A DNA stretch of 64,000 bases from Anaerostipes sp. (GTDB lineage: Bacteria > Bacillota > Clostridia > Lachnospirales > Lachnospiraceae). Below the pieces are notes generated by a model, which saw nothing but the letters and a program-made list of their open reading frames with translations, did not search any database and was not told the origin of the DNA. Below are positions 35,922 through 45,034 of the stretch, piece after piece. The DNA lies in NCBI RefSeq assembly GCF_018381315.1, contig NZ_JAGZSD010000011.1, positions 37,762 to 101,761 of the forward strand, read 5' to 3'. How positions within the stretch are numbered: position 1 is the first letter of the stretch; the number at the start of each line of letters is the position of its first letter. The translations under genes and the position numbers were made by a program.

Positions 35922-37055
35922 ATGAATGAAGTAATCATCACGAGACGGCAGCAGCATATTGTCAGCGGCTGGCTTTTGGACGGGGAGTTTGTGGAATTTT
36001 CCTCGGAGCCTCTGGAAGAAGGAAGCCTTGTCGGAAATATTTATAAAGGCAAAATAAAAAATATTGTACCGAACATTAACGGGGCTTTTGTGGAGATTGA
36101 CAGGGGCAGGCTTTGTTTTTATCCTTTGGATGAGCGCAGAAAGCCGGGCAAACTGAAAAACGAACAGGAAATCCTTATCCAGGTGAAGAAAGACGGGACT
36201 GACAAGAAAGAGCCGCTGGCCACGGAAAATATAGAGTTAACCGGAGAGTTCTTAGTACTGTCTTCAGACAGGCCCTTTGTGGGGATCTCCGGCAAGATCA
36301 GGGACAAAGCAAGAAGAGAAGAGTTAAAGAGTCTTGCCTCCGGCCTTGTGGCGGAGGATTACGGTTTTATTGTCCGCACAGAGGCTGCATGTGCTTCAGA
36401 GGAAGAGATTATTAGTGAAGCAGGAGCTTTGGCTGAGAGTTTTTTAAAAATCAGAGAAAAGCAGCAGTATTTAAAACCCTGTCAGCTGGCAGCCACGAAT
36501 CAAAGCTTTTCGTCCCGTTATGTATTTGGCCTCATGCCGGGGCAGACAGACAGGATTATTTCTGACGACAGTGAGATCTGCAGGGAAGCACAGGATAATG
36601 GATACCAGGTCCGCTTTATGGAAAAGCAGGACCAGTCCATTGAGCGGGCATATCGGTTTTCCCACAGCCTGGAGGCTGCATTTCATACGAGAGTATGGCT
36701 GAAGTCGGGAGGATTTCTGATCATCGAGCGCACAGAAGCTATGACTGTAGTGGATGTAAATACAGGGAAGTCTATCGGCCGGGGCAAAAAAGAATCCCAC
36801 ATTATAAAAATCAACAGGGAGGCCGCACAAGAGACGGCAAGACAGATACGGCTCAGAAACTTATCCGGCATTGTCCTTGTGGATTTTATTGATATGAAGG
36901 AAAAAGAGGACGAGGACAGGCTTCTTTCTTATATGCAGTCCTGCCTGAACCGGGATTCAAAAAAGGCAGCGGCTGTGGATATGACGAAACTGGGGCTTAT
37001 GGAGATCACGAGAAAAAAAGTAAGGAAACCCATTGAAAAAGAAGATTTCCTGTAA
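35922..37055 (+). CDS. rng: Ribonuclease E/G family protein, short form
   Basis: Endoribonuclease for rRNA or mRNA processing. 377 residues: S1-like RNA-binding domain in the first 100 residues (GNIYKGKIKNIVPNINGAFVEI in part), then the RNase G catalytic core with ERTEAMTVVDVNTGKS and IVLVDFIDMKEKEDE holding the metal-binding aspartates, ending LMEITRKKVRKP. The protein stops where longer RNase E/G proteins carry the Cys-Pro-X-Cys zinc link, so tetramer assembly through zinc is not expected. No clear ribosome site precedes ATG 35922, only 5 bases after the fabV stop, suggesting reinitiation after fabV. Confidence 0.92.
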   Translation: MNEVIITRRQQHIVSGWLLDGEFVEFSSEPLEEGSLVGNIYKGKIKNIVPNINGAFVEIDRGRLCFYPLDERRKPGKLKNEQEILIQVKKDGTDKKEPLATENIELTGEFLVLSSDRPFVGISGKIRDKARREELKSLASGLVAEDYGFIVRTEAACASEEEIISEAGALAESFLKIREKQQYLKPCQLAATNQSFSSRYVFGLMPGQTDRIISDDSEICREAQDNGYQVRFMEKQDQSIERAYRFSHSLEAAFHTRVWLKSGGFLIIERTEAMTVVDVNTGKSIGRGKKESHIIKINREAAQETARQIRLRNLSGIVLVDFIDMKEKEDEDRLLSYMQSCLNRDSKKAAAVDMTKLGLMEITRKKVRKPIEKEDFL

Positions 37056-37064
37056 GAAAATTGC

Positions 37065-37093
37065 TTGACACAGAAAATATAAATTGTTATACT
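37065..37093 (+). promoter_or_regulatory. Promoter of the rplU operon
   Basis: TTGACA (37065-37070), 17-base spacer, TATACT (37088-37093). Confidence 0.9.
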
Positions 37094-37094
37094 A

Positions 37095-37165
37095 TACCAG
37101 TATGCCGCACAGCGAGGTATAAGAATCCTTATGGATCACCAAAGCTGGCGAGTTTGATTATAGGA
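37095..37165 (+). ncRNA. Ribosomal protein L21 leader RNA (autoregulatory)
   Basis: The transcribed region between the promoter and the rplU ribosome site holds nested short stems (GCCGCACAGCGAGGTATAAG, then GGATCACC and CTGGCGAG) in the position and style of the Firmicute L21 leader, by which L21 limits its own synthesis. Assignment rests on position and general pattern; a covariance search was not possible. Confidence 0.6.
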
Positions 37166-37175
37166 GGTGCCATAG

Positions 37176-37484
37176 ATGTACGCCATTATTGCAACAGGAG
37201 GAAAACAGTACAAAGTAAGCGAAGGTGATGTGATCAAAGTTGAAAAACTTGACGCAGAAGTCGGAGCAAAGATTACTTTTGATAATGTTTTATTAGTTGG
37301 TGGAGATACTGTAAAAGTAGGAACACCTAACGTAGACGGTGCAAAGGTTGAAGCTTCAGTTGTAAGCGAAGGCAAAGATAAAAAAGTCGTTGTTTACAAG
37401 TATAAGAGAAAAACCGGATACCATAAGAAAAATGGTCACAGACAGTTATTCACACAAGTCAAGATTGACAATATTGTTGGATAA
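37176..37484 (+). CDS. rplU: Large-subunit ribosomal protein L21
   Basis: 102 residues, complete. MYAIIATGGKQYKV start and the C-terminal YKRKTGYHKKNGHRQ with the L21 signature. AGGAGGTGCCATAG precedes the ATG. First gene of the conserved rplU-prp-rpmA operon. Confidence 0.99.
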   Translation: MYAIIATGGKQYKVSEGDVIKVEKLDAEVGAKITFDNVLLVGGDTVKVGTPNVDGAKVEASVVSEGKDKKVVVYKYKRKTGYHKKNGHRQLFTQVKIDNIVG

Positions 37485-37499
37485 TCAAGGGCCGAGAGA

Positions 37500-37826
37500 A
37501 TGACAGAGATTACATTCTACCGGGACCATAAAGGAAAGCCGGCCGGCTTTTCGGCAAAGAACCATACCGGATATGCCGAGGAAGGACAGGATATAGTCTG
37601 TGCTGCGGTTTCTGCATTGGTCATTAATTTCCTGAATTCTTTTGAACAGCTGACAGATGATGAAAGTACGCATCATGTATCTGAAGAGGATGCAGTGATC
37701 AGTTTTAAAGTTTCAGGGACATGTTCTGAAAAAGGACAGATATTATTAGATTCTCTGGTTCTTGGTATTACCAATATCGAGTCAGAGTATCATCGATATA
37801 TTCACGTAGTATTTGAGGAGGTGTAA
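37500..37826 (+). CDS. prp: Ribosomal-processing cysteine protease Prp
   Basis: Removes the N-terminal extension of ribosomal protein L27. 108 residues. Catalytic dyad: His in NHTGYAEEG (about 22) and Cys in DIVCAAVSAL (about 34). Located in its usual place between rplU and rpmA, whose product carries the matching cleavage motif. Starts 15 bases after rplU. Confidence 0.97.
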   Translation: MTEITFYRDHKGKPAGFSAKNHTGYAEEGQDIVCAAVSALVINFLNSFEQLTDDESTHHVSEEDAVISFKVSGTCSEKGQILLDSLVLGITNIESEYHRYIHVVFEEV

Positions 37827-37830
37827 GACA

Positions 37831-38112
37831 ATGATGAAAATGAACCTTCAATTTTTCGCTCATAAAAAGGGAATGGGTTCCACAAAGAACGGAAGAGATT
37901 CCGAGTCTAAGAGATTAGGTGCGAAGAGAGCTGACGGACAATTTGTAAAAGCTGGAAATATTCTTTACCGCCAGAGAGGAACAAGGATCCATCCGGGTGT
38001 CAACGTAGGACGCGGTGGTGATGATACATTATTTGCATTAGTAGATGGTATCGTTCGTTTCGAGAGAAAAGGCAGAGATAAGAAACAGTGTTCTGTACAC
38101 CCAGTTGCATAA
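37831..38112 (+). CDS. rpmA: Large-subunit ribosomal protein L27 with Prp-cleaved extension
   Basis: 93 residues from ATG 37831, placed by GAGGAGGTGTAAGACA; ATG at 37834 is equivalent. The N-terminus MMKMNLQFFAHKKG has the LQFF/A site that Prp cuts, leaving AHKKG as mature start. The core GSTKNGRDSESKRLGAKRAD is typical. It starts four bases after the prp stop. A terminator follows. Confidence 0.98.
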   Translation: MMKMNLQFFAHKKGMGSTKNGRDSESKRLGAKRADGQFVKAGNILYRQRGTRIHPGVNVGRGGDDTLFALVDGIVRFERKGRDKKQCSVHPVA

Positions 38113-38152
38113 ATTGTTGACATAAGTTTGTACAGGCAGACAGTTGAATGTT

Positions 38153-38190
38153 TAACGGCTTCAAATTTCACAATTTGGAGCCGTTTTTTT
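38153..38190 (+). terminator. Terminator of the rplU operon
   Basis: AACGGCTTCAAATT/AATTTGGAGCCGTT stem with a TTTTTTT tail. Confidence 0.92.
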
Positions 38191-38212
38191 AAAGATAAGA
38201 AAGGAAAAGCCG

Positions 38213-39496
38213 ATGTTTGCAGACAGAGCAAATATATATATCAGATCAGGAAAAGGCGGCAACGGACATGTGAGTTTCCGAAGAGAGCTTTATGTGCCCA
38301 ACGGCGGTCCGGACGGCGGTGACGGCGGCCGCGGAGGCGATGTAATTTTCGCTGTTGACGAAGGAATGAATACTCTGGCAGATTACCGCCATAAACGAAA
38401 GTATAAGGCCGGAGACGGAGAAGAGGGCGGCAAGAGACGCTGCCACGGTGCTGACGGACAGGATATCGTGCTGAAAGTTCCGCCGGGCACGATTATAAAA
38501 GAGAAAGAAACAGGGAAAGTGATCCTTGATATGTCAAATAAAACCGAGCCGGTTGCGCTCTTAAAGGGCGGCCGCGGAGGAAAAGGAAACCAGCACTATG
38601 CCACTGCGGTGATGCAGGCACCTAAATATGCCCAGCCGGGCGGCAAATGCCAGGAACTTGAAGTGACTTTGGAACTGAAGGTGATCGCTGATGTGGGACT
38701 GGTAGGATTCCCGAATGTTGGAAAATCCACATTCCTGTCCAGAGTGACCAATGCAAGGCCGAAGATTGCGAACTATCATTTCACTACATTGAACCCAAAT
38801 TTGGGAGTGGTTGATCTGGCAGGAGGCAAAGGATTTGTTATCGCGGATATACCGGGAATCATCGAAGGAGCATCAGAAGGAGTAGGGCTTGGTTTTGAGT
38901 TCCTCCGTCATATTGAACGGACCAAAGTGATGATTCACCTGGTGGATGCAGCTTCTGTGGAAGGAAGGGACCCTATTGCAGATATCAAAGCGATCAGCCG
39001 TGAACTGGAAAAATACAATTCAGAGATCCTTGAGAGACCCCAGGTTATTGCAGCGAATAAGATCGATGCTATGACAGAAGAGGACAGGGAAACCGTGATG
39101 GATCTGCTGTCAGAAGAGTTTGAAAAAGACGGCATCAAAGTATTTCCGATCTCCGCGGTTACCGGAGAAGGTGTCAAGGAACTTTTATGGCATGTGAGCA
39201 GGCTTTTGGACGAACTGCCGGAAGGTGCGACAGAGTTTGAGCAGGAGTATGACCTTTCATTTGAAGAAGAAGAGGGCGGCATCACCGTGGCAAATCCGGA
39301 AGAAGGAGTCTTTACAGTGGAAGGGCCGAAGGTAGAACGGATGCTTGGCTACACGAATTTGGAGTCTGAGCGCGGATTTGATTTCTTCCAGAAGTTCCTG
39401 AAACAAAACGGAGTTGTAAAAGAACTGGAGGCCCTTGGAATTGAAGAAGGGGACACCGTAAAGTTATATGATTTAGAGTTTGATTATTATAAGTAA
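38213..39496 (+). CDS. obgE: GTPase Obg/CgtA
   Basis: Ribosome-associated GTPase for 50S assembly and stress control. 427 residues in three domains: glycine-rich Obg fold (1-158), G domain (GFPNVGKSTFLS, DIPGIIEGA, ANKIDAM, ISAVTG) and a C-terminal OCT domain (GVFTVEGPKVERMLGYTNLE in part) present in Gram-positive members. AAAGGAAAAGCCG precedes the ATG. First of five closely packed genes (obgE-yhbY-nadD-yqeK-rsfS). Confidence 0.98.
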   Translation: MFADRANIYIRSGKGGNGHVSFRRELYVPNGGPDGGDGGRGGDVIFAVDEGMNTLADYRHKRKYKAGDGEEGGKRRCHGADGQDIVLKVPPGTIIKEKETGKVILDMSNKTEPVALLKGGRGGKGNQHYATAVMQAPKYAQPGGKCQELEVTLELKVIADVGLVGFPNVGKSTFLSRVTNARPKIANYHFTTLNPNLGVVDLAGGKGFVIADIPGIIEGASEGVGLGFEFLRHIERTKVMIHLVDAASVEGRDPIADIKAISRELEKYNSEILERPQVIAANKIDAMTEEDRETVMDLLSEEFEKDGIKVFPISAVTGEGVKELLWHVSRLLDELPEGATEFEQEYDLSFEEEEGGITVANPEEGVFTVEGPKVERMLGYTNLESERGFDFFQKFLKQNGVVKELEALGIEEGDTVKLYDLEFDYYK

Positions 39497-39505
39497 GGAG
39501 AAGCA

Positions 39506-39799
39506 ATGACAAGTAAACAGAGAGCTTATTTAAAGAGCCTGGCAATGAAGATCGATCCGGTATTCCGGGTTGGAAAAGACAGCATCTCACCGGAACTGAT
39601 CGAAGGAATCCGGGAGGCAGTTGATGCCAGAGAGCTGATAAAAATCGCAGTTCTTCAGAATTGTATGGATGATCCGAAAGAATTGGCACAGGTTCTTGCC
39701 GAGAGAACCAGGTCTGAGGTTGTGCAGGTGATCGGGAAAAAAATTGTGTTATATAAAGAGTCCAAGGACCATAAGAAGATCCAGCTGCCTAAAGCATAG
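39506..39799 (+). CDS. yhbY: YhbY-type RNA-binding protein (CRM domain)
   Basis: 97 residues, a single CRM domain that binds pre-50S particles. LTSKQRAYLKS-like start (TSKQRAYLKSLAMKIDPVF), RVGKDSISPEL with the family GxxG-type loop, and QVIGKKIVLYKES. AAGGAGAAGCA precedes the ATG, 9 bases after obgE. Standard neighbour of obgE and nadD in Firmicutes. Confidence 0.95.
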   Translation: MTSKQRAYLKSLAMKIDPVFRVGKDSISPELIEGIREAVDARELIKIAVLQNCMDDPKELAQVLAERTRSEVVQVIGKKIVLYKESKDHKKIQLPKA

Positions 39800-39828
39800 G
39801 GCTGCGCAGCAGACTCGTCGGAGGAATT

Positions 39829-40434
39829 ATGAAGAAGATTGGAATTCTGGGAGGGACCTTCAACCCCATTCACCATGGTCATCTGATCCTTGGACAGACA
39901 GCCCTTGAGGATTTTGGGCTGGACAAGGTGTTGATCATCCCTACCAAAAATCCGGCGTACAAAACAATATCAAAGAATGTGGAGATCAAAGATCGTGTAA
40001 ATATGGTCAGGATGGCGATAGCAAACCATCCGGGCTTTGAATTTTCCGACATTGAACTTTGCAGGGAGGGGTACACTTATACAGTAGATACCCTGAGAAA
40101 GCTTACCTGCATGCACCCGGACGCAGAGTATTATTTTATTATGGGAGCAGATTCTTTGTATCAGATCGAATCATGGAAGGATACGGAGGAGATTTTGTCT
40201 ATGGCATCCATTCTGGTAGCATCCAGAAATGATTCAAGGAGTGCTTTGGATGCTCAGATTGAGTATCTGCAGGATAAGTACCAGTGCAGTATCTGTCATC
40301 TGGACAGCCCGGATTTAGAGATTTCATCCAATGAGATCAGGAAAAGGGCAGCCAGAGGCCAGAGCATCCGTTATTTTGTGCCGGAGGAAGTCAGACTTTA
40401 TATAGAAAGAAATGATTTGTATGGAACTGAATGA
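39829..40434 (+). CDS. nadD: Nicotinate-nucleotide adenylyltransferase
   Basis: Makes deamido-NAD from nicotinate mononucleotide and ATP. 201 residues. GGTFNPIHHGHL carries the nucleotidyltransferase His-X-Gly-His, FIMGADSL the substrate loop, and EISSNEIRKRAARG the ISSTXXR-type motif. GGAGGAATT precedes the ATG. It overlaps yqeK by 23 bases. Confidence 0.98.
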   Translation: MKKIGILGGTFNPIHHGHLILGQTALEDFGLDKVLIIPTKNPAYKTISKNVEIKDRVNMVRMAIANHPGFEFSDIELCREGYTYTVDTLRKLTCMHPDAEYYFIMGADSLYQIESWKDTEEILSMASILVASRNDSRSALDAQIEYLQDKYQCSICHLDSPDLEISSNEIRKRAARGQSIRYFVPEEVRLYIERNDLYGTE

Positions 40435-40993
40435 GATTAAGAAAAAGCTTTCAGAGAATCTAAGAGAAAGCCGTTACAGCCATACTCTCGGGGTGGCCTA
40501 CACGAGTGCTTCAATGGCTATGGCATTTGGCGAAGATATTCAGAAAGCATTTATGGCAGGTCTGCTGCACGACTGTGCCAAAGGATATTCGTTGGAGCAG
40601 CAGGTAAAGCTCTGCAGGAAATATGGGATTACGCTGACAAAAGAGCGGCAGGAAAGTCCGCAGCTTTTACACTCCGCTCTGGCACCGTATATTGCCAGAG
40701 ACTGTTATGGAAATGAAGATCCCGAGATTGCATCTGCAGTGGAGTGTCATACGACCGGGAAGCCGGCAATGACAGTCTTGGATAAGATTGTATTTATCGC
40801 TGACTATATTGAGCCGGGAAGAAAAGAGATCCCGGGGCTTTCAAATGTACGGCAGCTGGCCTTTTCGGATATGGATCAGTGCCTTTTAAAGATACTGGAG
40901 CATACCATACAGTATCTTCAGGGCAGGGAACAGACCATTGATCCGAAAACAATGGAGACCTATCAATATTACAAGGAGGAAGACCGCATATGA
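40412..40993 (+). CDS. yqeK: YqeK family HD-domain hydrolase
   Basis: 193 residues. HD motif GLLHDCAKGY with the preceding His in YSHTLGVAYTS and later ECHTTGKPAMT and IVFIADYIEPGR. Family members hydrolyse dinucleoside polyphosphates (Ap4A). Start at ATG 40412 or ATG 40421, both inside nadD; I kept the longer one because neither has a better ribosome site. ATGA overlap with rsfS at the end. Confidence 0.95.
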   Translation: MICMELNEIKKKLSENLRESRYSHTLGVAYTSASMAMAFGEDIQKAFMAGLLHDCAKGYSLEQQVKLCRKYGITLTKERQESPQLLHSALAPYIARDCYGNEDPEIASAVECHTTGKPAMTVLDKIVFIADYIEPGRKEIPGLSNVRQLAFSDMDQCLLKILEHTIQYLQGREQTIDPKTMETYQYYKEEDRI

Positions 40994-41343
40994 ACCAGTC
41001 TTTGGAGATGGCGAAAATCGCATATCATGCGTTAGAAGAAAAACTGGCAGAGGAAATCAAAGTGATTGATATCCAGAAGATTTCTGTTGTGGCCGACTAT
41101 TTTATTATTGCAAACGGCAAGAATAAAAACCAGGTACAGGCGATTGTGGATAATGTACAGGATGCTTTGTTTAAAGCAGGATATGAAATGAAACAGATGG
41201 AAGGATATCAGAACGGAACCTGGGTCTTGATTGACTTTGGTGATATTGTGATTCATATCTTCGATCAGGAAAATCGTTTGTTTTATGATCTGGAAAGAAT
41301 CTGGAAGGATGGAGTGGAAGTCTCCATGGAAGCCGGAGCGTAA
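40990..41343 (+). CDS. rsfS: Ribosome silencing factor RsfS
   Basis: 117 residues. Binds L14 on the 50S subunit and blocks subunit joining in starvation. Marks: DIQKISVVADYFIIANGKN, QVQAIVDNV, YQNGTWVLIDFGDIVIHIFD and FYDLERIW. Its ATG overlaps the yqeK stop. Last gene of the obgE operon, followed by a long perfect terminator. Confidence 0.97.
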   Translation: MNQSLEMAKIAYHALEEKLAEEIKVIDIQKISVVADYFIIANGKNKNQVQAIVDNVQDALFKAGYEMKQMEGYQNGTWVLIDFGDIVIHIFDQENRLFYDLERIWKDGVEVSMEAGA

Positions 41344-41375
41344 GGCAGACTGCTTTCGGTTATAAAACCAAAAAG

Positions 41376-41418
41376 GCTGCTTCATGTACCGTATATACGG
41401 TCATGAAGCAGTTTTTTT
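41376..41418 (+). terminator. Terminator of the obgE-rsfS operon
   Basis: CTGCTTCATG...CATGAAGCAG with an inner ACCGTATATACGGT palindrome and TTTTTTT tail. Confidence 0.95.
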
Positions 41419-41461
41419 AGTGCATGGGAAATTCCTTCAGAGTTCCCTGTGCAGTAAAAAA
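41412..41461 (+). repeat. Palindromic intergenic repeat, copy C (first module only)
   Basis: T-run, AGTGCATGGGAA, then ATTCCTTCAGAG, then TTCCCTGTGCAGTAAAAAA. The loop ATTCCTTCAGA also occurs, on the other strand, in copy D (47474-47490). The GCAC/AGGATG second module seen in copies A, B and D is absent. Confidence 0.7.
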
Positions 41462-41521
41462 TCAATTTTATACTTCCCGTTAAATCCAAGGCAGGAGACT
41501 TCTTTTTTTAGATGAATAGTG

Positions 41522-41527
41522 TATAAT
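41522..41527 (+). promoter_or_regulatory. -10 element of the LRR surface protein gene
   Basis: TATAAT 61 bases before the ATG at 41588. No good -35 was seen. Confidence 0.4.
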
Positions 41528-41587
41528 AGAGATAGAATTTAAGGGGATTCTAAAAGAACAGTAAGTGGGTTATGTGGAGGGGATAGG

Positions 41588-44500
41588 ATGAAGGGGATGA
41601 AAAGGACCCTGGCTTTTTTGCTTACCTTAGTATTGTCAATTCATACGACGGGAGTTATCATGGCCGGGAAGAGTGACACTGACTTGAATGAGGCTGAGAC
41701 TGCACAGCAGGATGGGGAAAAGATGGCAGAGGAGAGTACGGATGAAATAAGTCCCAAACAGCAGACATCAGAGGAAAATACGGAAACAGACAATAAAGAA
41801 TCAAATGTGCCGGCAACAGAACAGAACAAAATGGTTGACAGCCGGGCTAAACCGGAGATCAGACAATCCTACGCCGGGAAGACTGAGTCGGATGAGGCAG
41901 TGCCGGAGGAAGGAGATTTTATTTTCAGCGGCGGAGCCATTTCAGGATTGACTGCCGGTTTTTTGAACGGACTGACAGAAGATCAAAAACAGAATATTCA
42001 CCTGGTGATTCCGGAGAAAATCAATGGACAGACCGTTACATCGATTGCAAAGGATGCATTTAAGCTGTTCTACAATACTAAATACTCAGGCTGCCGTTTT
42101 GTAAGTCTGGATTTTACCAATGCATCAGGGCTTACCAGCATTGGAGAAAATGCCTTTTATGGAGCTTCCGGTATAAGCGGATCTTTATCAATACCTTCTA
42201 ATGTGACGGCTATCGGCAATCATGCCTTCCGGGACTGTACAGGTTTTACAGGTACACTGAAGCTGCCCAGTGAACTGAGGACGATTGGGGATTACGCATT
42301 TTTTAATATCGGCCTTGGAGGCACTTTACAAATACCAGATAAGGTAACCTCGATCGGGGCGAATGCGTTTAAGATCAGCGACAGCAGTCTTGCAGGATTT
42401 TCTGGTAAACTGACGATACCAGCAAGTGTTGCAGCTATAGGAACTGTTGCATTCTCAGGAAATAAGAATATAACCTCAGTTGTGTTTGAAGGAAATAATC
42501 TGACGCAGATACCAGATTCCGTTTTTCGCTACTGCGGTTTAAACGGTGCGGTTGTCATACCGTCTTCCGTTCAGAAAATAGGAAAGAATGTATTTGATTC
42601 TACCAATTTAAAAACGATTTATCTGCCCAAGAGAGCGGATGCAGGGAATACAGAATTTATCAGTTCCGGTACTTTCGGTACGTATTCTTCCAGTAAACTG
42701 ACGGCGATTGTATGTGATAAGGAAGATTTTGCTGCTGTATGCAGCATCATGGGAAGTCAGTTCAGTAAAAAGATTGGATATGAGATTTCTGTCAGCTTTG
42801 AGGATGGAGGAAGTACTGCGCCGATGAACCGGCTGTTTAATCTTCCATATAATTATGTAAAAGATGGCCAGGGTGTGTGGAGTGCGGACAGTGCCTACAA
42901 ATTTCCTGCGAGCGAAGGAAAAAAATGGGGATTAACCGAAAATGCAGTAAGCCCGGTATCTGAAACGGATGTCATAAAGCAGGATAAGCTGTATCCAATC
43001 AGTGCATTGGAAGATCCGGTGATTACCTTTGGGGATGGAATTGACAAGGTTTACGATGGGAAACCTGAGACTTTAAAAGTGACTGCATCTCATCCGATGG
43101 CAAAGCCGATAGAAAAGGCAGAATCAGGGGATGTGGTATTTTATTATACATGGTCATGGGGAACGATAACATCTTCTCCGGCAGTGTTGAAGGGATTTGA
43201 TGCAAATGCATACGATGTGACAGATGTCAGGGAACCCCGGTTTACCATAGCATGCCGTGTACGGGTTCAGGCATGCCGTGTGGAAGGTACGAAAGCGGTT
43301 CCGTTTTATACAGTAGATCATGACTTTCCGGTTTCTCTCCGTCAGGCTGAATCAAAAGTAAATCCGGTATATCCGAAGGGGCTGCTGAATACGGCAGACG
43401 GGATGCCGGAGATTGCGCTTTCAGAGGGAGATACGAAAGGGACGATCAGCTGGGATAAAGGTCAGTCTCTTGAGAGTGGAGAGAAGGAGTACAAGTGGAA
43501 TTTTGTGCCGGAAGAGAATGCAGAAGGTAATTATAATTATACAGTTAAAAACGGGACAGCAGTGCTGCACGGAGCAGACGGCAAGGTATTTAAAATAACA
43601 GCGTATCAGGGAGAGCATGGACGGATTACTCCCGAAGGTGAGTCAGAAATTGTCCAGGGAAGCCAGGCTGTTTTAAGGTTTAAGCCGGAAGCGGGTTATC
43701 GCCTGGAAAGTGCCAGTGTAAATGGACTGGATGTAACCAGTCAGATTGTGAATGATTCTTATACAATTAAAAATGTTCAGTCCGATTATAAGGTTTGTGC
43801 AGTGTTTGTTCCTTTGCTGGCCGATGATATAGAGAGTATCACCGAACAGCTGCCGCAGATTCCGGATGGAAGACCTGCGACAGAGGAAGAAAAAAGTTCA
43901 ATTCTGGATGCGAAACAGCATTTTGAAGCCCTGCCGGAAGCGGAACAGGATACAGTTTCCGAGACTGCAAAGAAAAAGCTGAGGAATGCCATTGCAAGTC
44001 TGCCTCAGGTGGAGATGAAGGTAAGCGGAAGTCTGCAGGTGGAAGATAAATCTCTGCTCTTAGATAATATGACTTCCGAGGATGCTAAAAAACTTCAGCA
44101 AAATGACAGCAGCTTTAAGATTGAAGTAGTGGCATCAGATACCCAGCCGGACCAGGAGGAAGAGGAGGCAGTCAGGGGACAGCTTCAGGGAGCCAGTGTG
44201 TATAAAAATCTGGATATCCGTGTGGTAAAAACAGTCTTGGGAAAAAATAATCAGTCGGTGGAAAACCTGTCAGTTTTGAATTCCCCTATCCGCATGATAT
44301 TCAATATACCGGATGAAGCAAGAACTGCTGAGGACGGATCTTCCAGGGAGTTTTTTGTCATAAGAGCTCATAGGACGGACGGGAATGTGGAAGCAGAGGT
44401 GCTGCCGGATCTGGATGACAGCGATGCCACAGTTACCGTGGACAGTGACAAATATTCTGTCTATGTGATTGCATATAAAGATCATGATTCTTCGGACGAT

Positions 44501-44929
44501 AATCTGCCGGGACAAACGCCGGCAGAAAAGCGTTATGAGGTGAGATTTGACAGTCAGGGCGGCAGCAAGGTGCCTGGTATTAAGAATATAAAGTATGGGG
44601 AGCACATCCAGGAACCTCCGGCGCCAAACAGAGACGGATATGTTTTTGACGGATGGTATTTACAGAAGGAATGTAAAAATCAATGGGATTTTGAGAAGAA
44701 TATCATTACAGGAAACAGAGTTTTGTATGCGGGATGGAAGAAAGCAAATAAAGTAAAACCTTCGTTAAATTCTGATAAGACAGCCAAGACAAAGACCACC
44801 AGGACCAGGAAAGCGGCAGCTGCACCAGATACAGGAGATGACGCAGATTCAGTCAGTGTATGGCTGGCAGGAGCAAGTGTATGTTTCATACTGGTGCTGA
44901 TGATGATGCGAAGGAAAAAGTGTATATAG
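41588..44929 (+). CDS. BspA-like leucine-rich-repeat surface protein with wall-sorting signal
   Basis: 1113 residues. Signal peptide at 1-26, acidic Thr/Glu/Asp-rich linker (30-95), five to seven LRR_5 units (about 105-370: IGENAFYGAS, IGNHAFRDCTG, IGDYAFFNIG, IGANAFKISD, IGTVAFSGNKN, IGKNVFDSTN), a long beta region with a Met-rich-free Ig-like part, an InlB/Listeria-Bacteroides repeat near 985-1050 (YEVRFDSQGGSKVP, YVFDGWYLQKEC, VLYAGW), and a C-terminal APDTG motif, hydrophobic segment and RRKKC tail. That is a sortase-type anchor with A in place of the first L. GGAGGGG precedes the ATG. Likely adhesion to host or mucus; not tested by sequence. Confidence 0.92.
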   Translation: MKGMKRTLAFLLTLVLSIHTTGVIMAGKSDTDLNEAETAQQDGEKMAEESTDEISPKQQTSEENTETDNKESNVPATEQNKMVDSRAKPEIRQSYAGKTESDEAVPEEGDFIFSGGAISGLTAGFLNGLTEDQKQNIHLVIPEKINGQTVTSIAKDAFKLFYNTKYSGCRFVSLDFTNASGLTSIGENAFYGASGISGSLSIPSNVTAIGNHAFRDCTGFTGTLKLPSELRTIGDYAFFNIGLGGTLQIPDKVTSIGANAFKISDSSLAGFSGKLTIPASVAAIGTVAFSGNKNITSVVFEGNNLTQIPDSVFRYCGLNGAVVIPSSVQKIGKNVFDSTNLKTIYLPKRADAGNTEFISSGTFGTYSSSKLTAIVCDKEDFAAVCSIMGSQFSKKIGYEISVSFEDGGSTAPMNRLFNLPYNYVKDGQGVWSADSAYKFPASEGKKWGLTENAVSPVSETDVIKQDKLYPISALEDPVITFGDGIDKVYDGKPETLKVTASHPMAKPIEKAESGDVVFYYTWSWGTITSSPAVLKGFDANAYDVTDVREPRFTIACRVRVQACRVEGTKAVPFYTVDHDFPVSLRQAESKVNPVYPKGLLNTADGMPEIALSEGDTKGTISWDKGQSLESGEKEYKWNFVPEENAEGNYNYTVKNGTAVLHGADGKVFKITAYQGEHGRITPEGESEIVQGSQAVLRFKPEAGYRLESASVNGLDVTSQIVNDSYTIKNVQSDYKVCAVFVPLLADDIESITEQLPQIPDGRPATEEEKSSILDAKQHFEALPEAEQDTVSETAKKKLRNAIASLPQVEMKVSGSLQVEDKSLLLDNMTSEDAKKLQQNDSSFKIEVVASDTQPDQEEEEAVRGQLQGASVYKNLDIRVVKTVLGKNNQSVENLSVLNSPIRMIFNIPDEARTAEDGSSREFFVIRAHRTDGNVEAEVLPDLDDSDATVTVDSDKYSVYVIAYKDHDSSDDNLPGQTPAEKRYEVRFDSQGGSKVPGIKNIKYGEHIQEPPAPNRDGYVFDGWYLQKECKNQWDFEKNIITGNRVLYAGWKKANKVKPSLNSDKTAKTKTTRTRKAAAAPDTGDDADSVSVWLAGASVCFILVLMMMRRKKCI

Positions 44930-44956
44930 CAGAAAATATACAGGGATAGGAATGTG

Positions 44957-45000
44957 AAAAAGGAAGAAAAGCAAATACAGCTTTTCTTCCTTTTATTTTT
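44957..45000 (+). terminator. Terminator of the LRR surface protein gene
   Basis: AAAAGGAAGAAAAGC pairs with GCTTTTCTTCCTTTT, followed by ATTTTT. Confidence 0.9.
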
Positions 45001-45034
45001 CTTACGGTCAAAGATAAACAACTTCTGATTTTAG

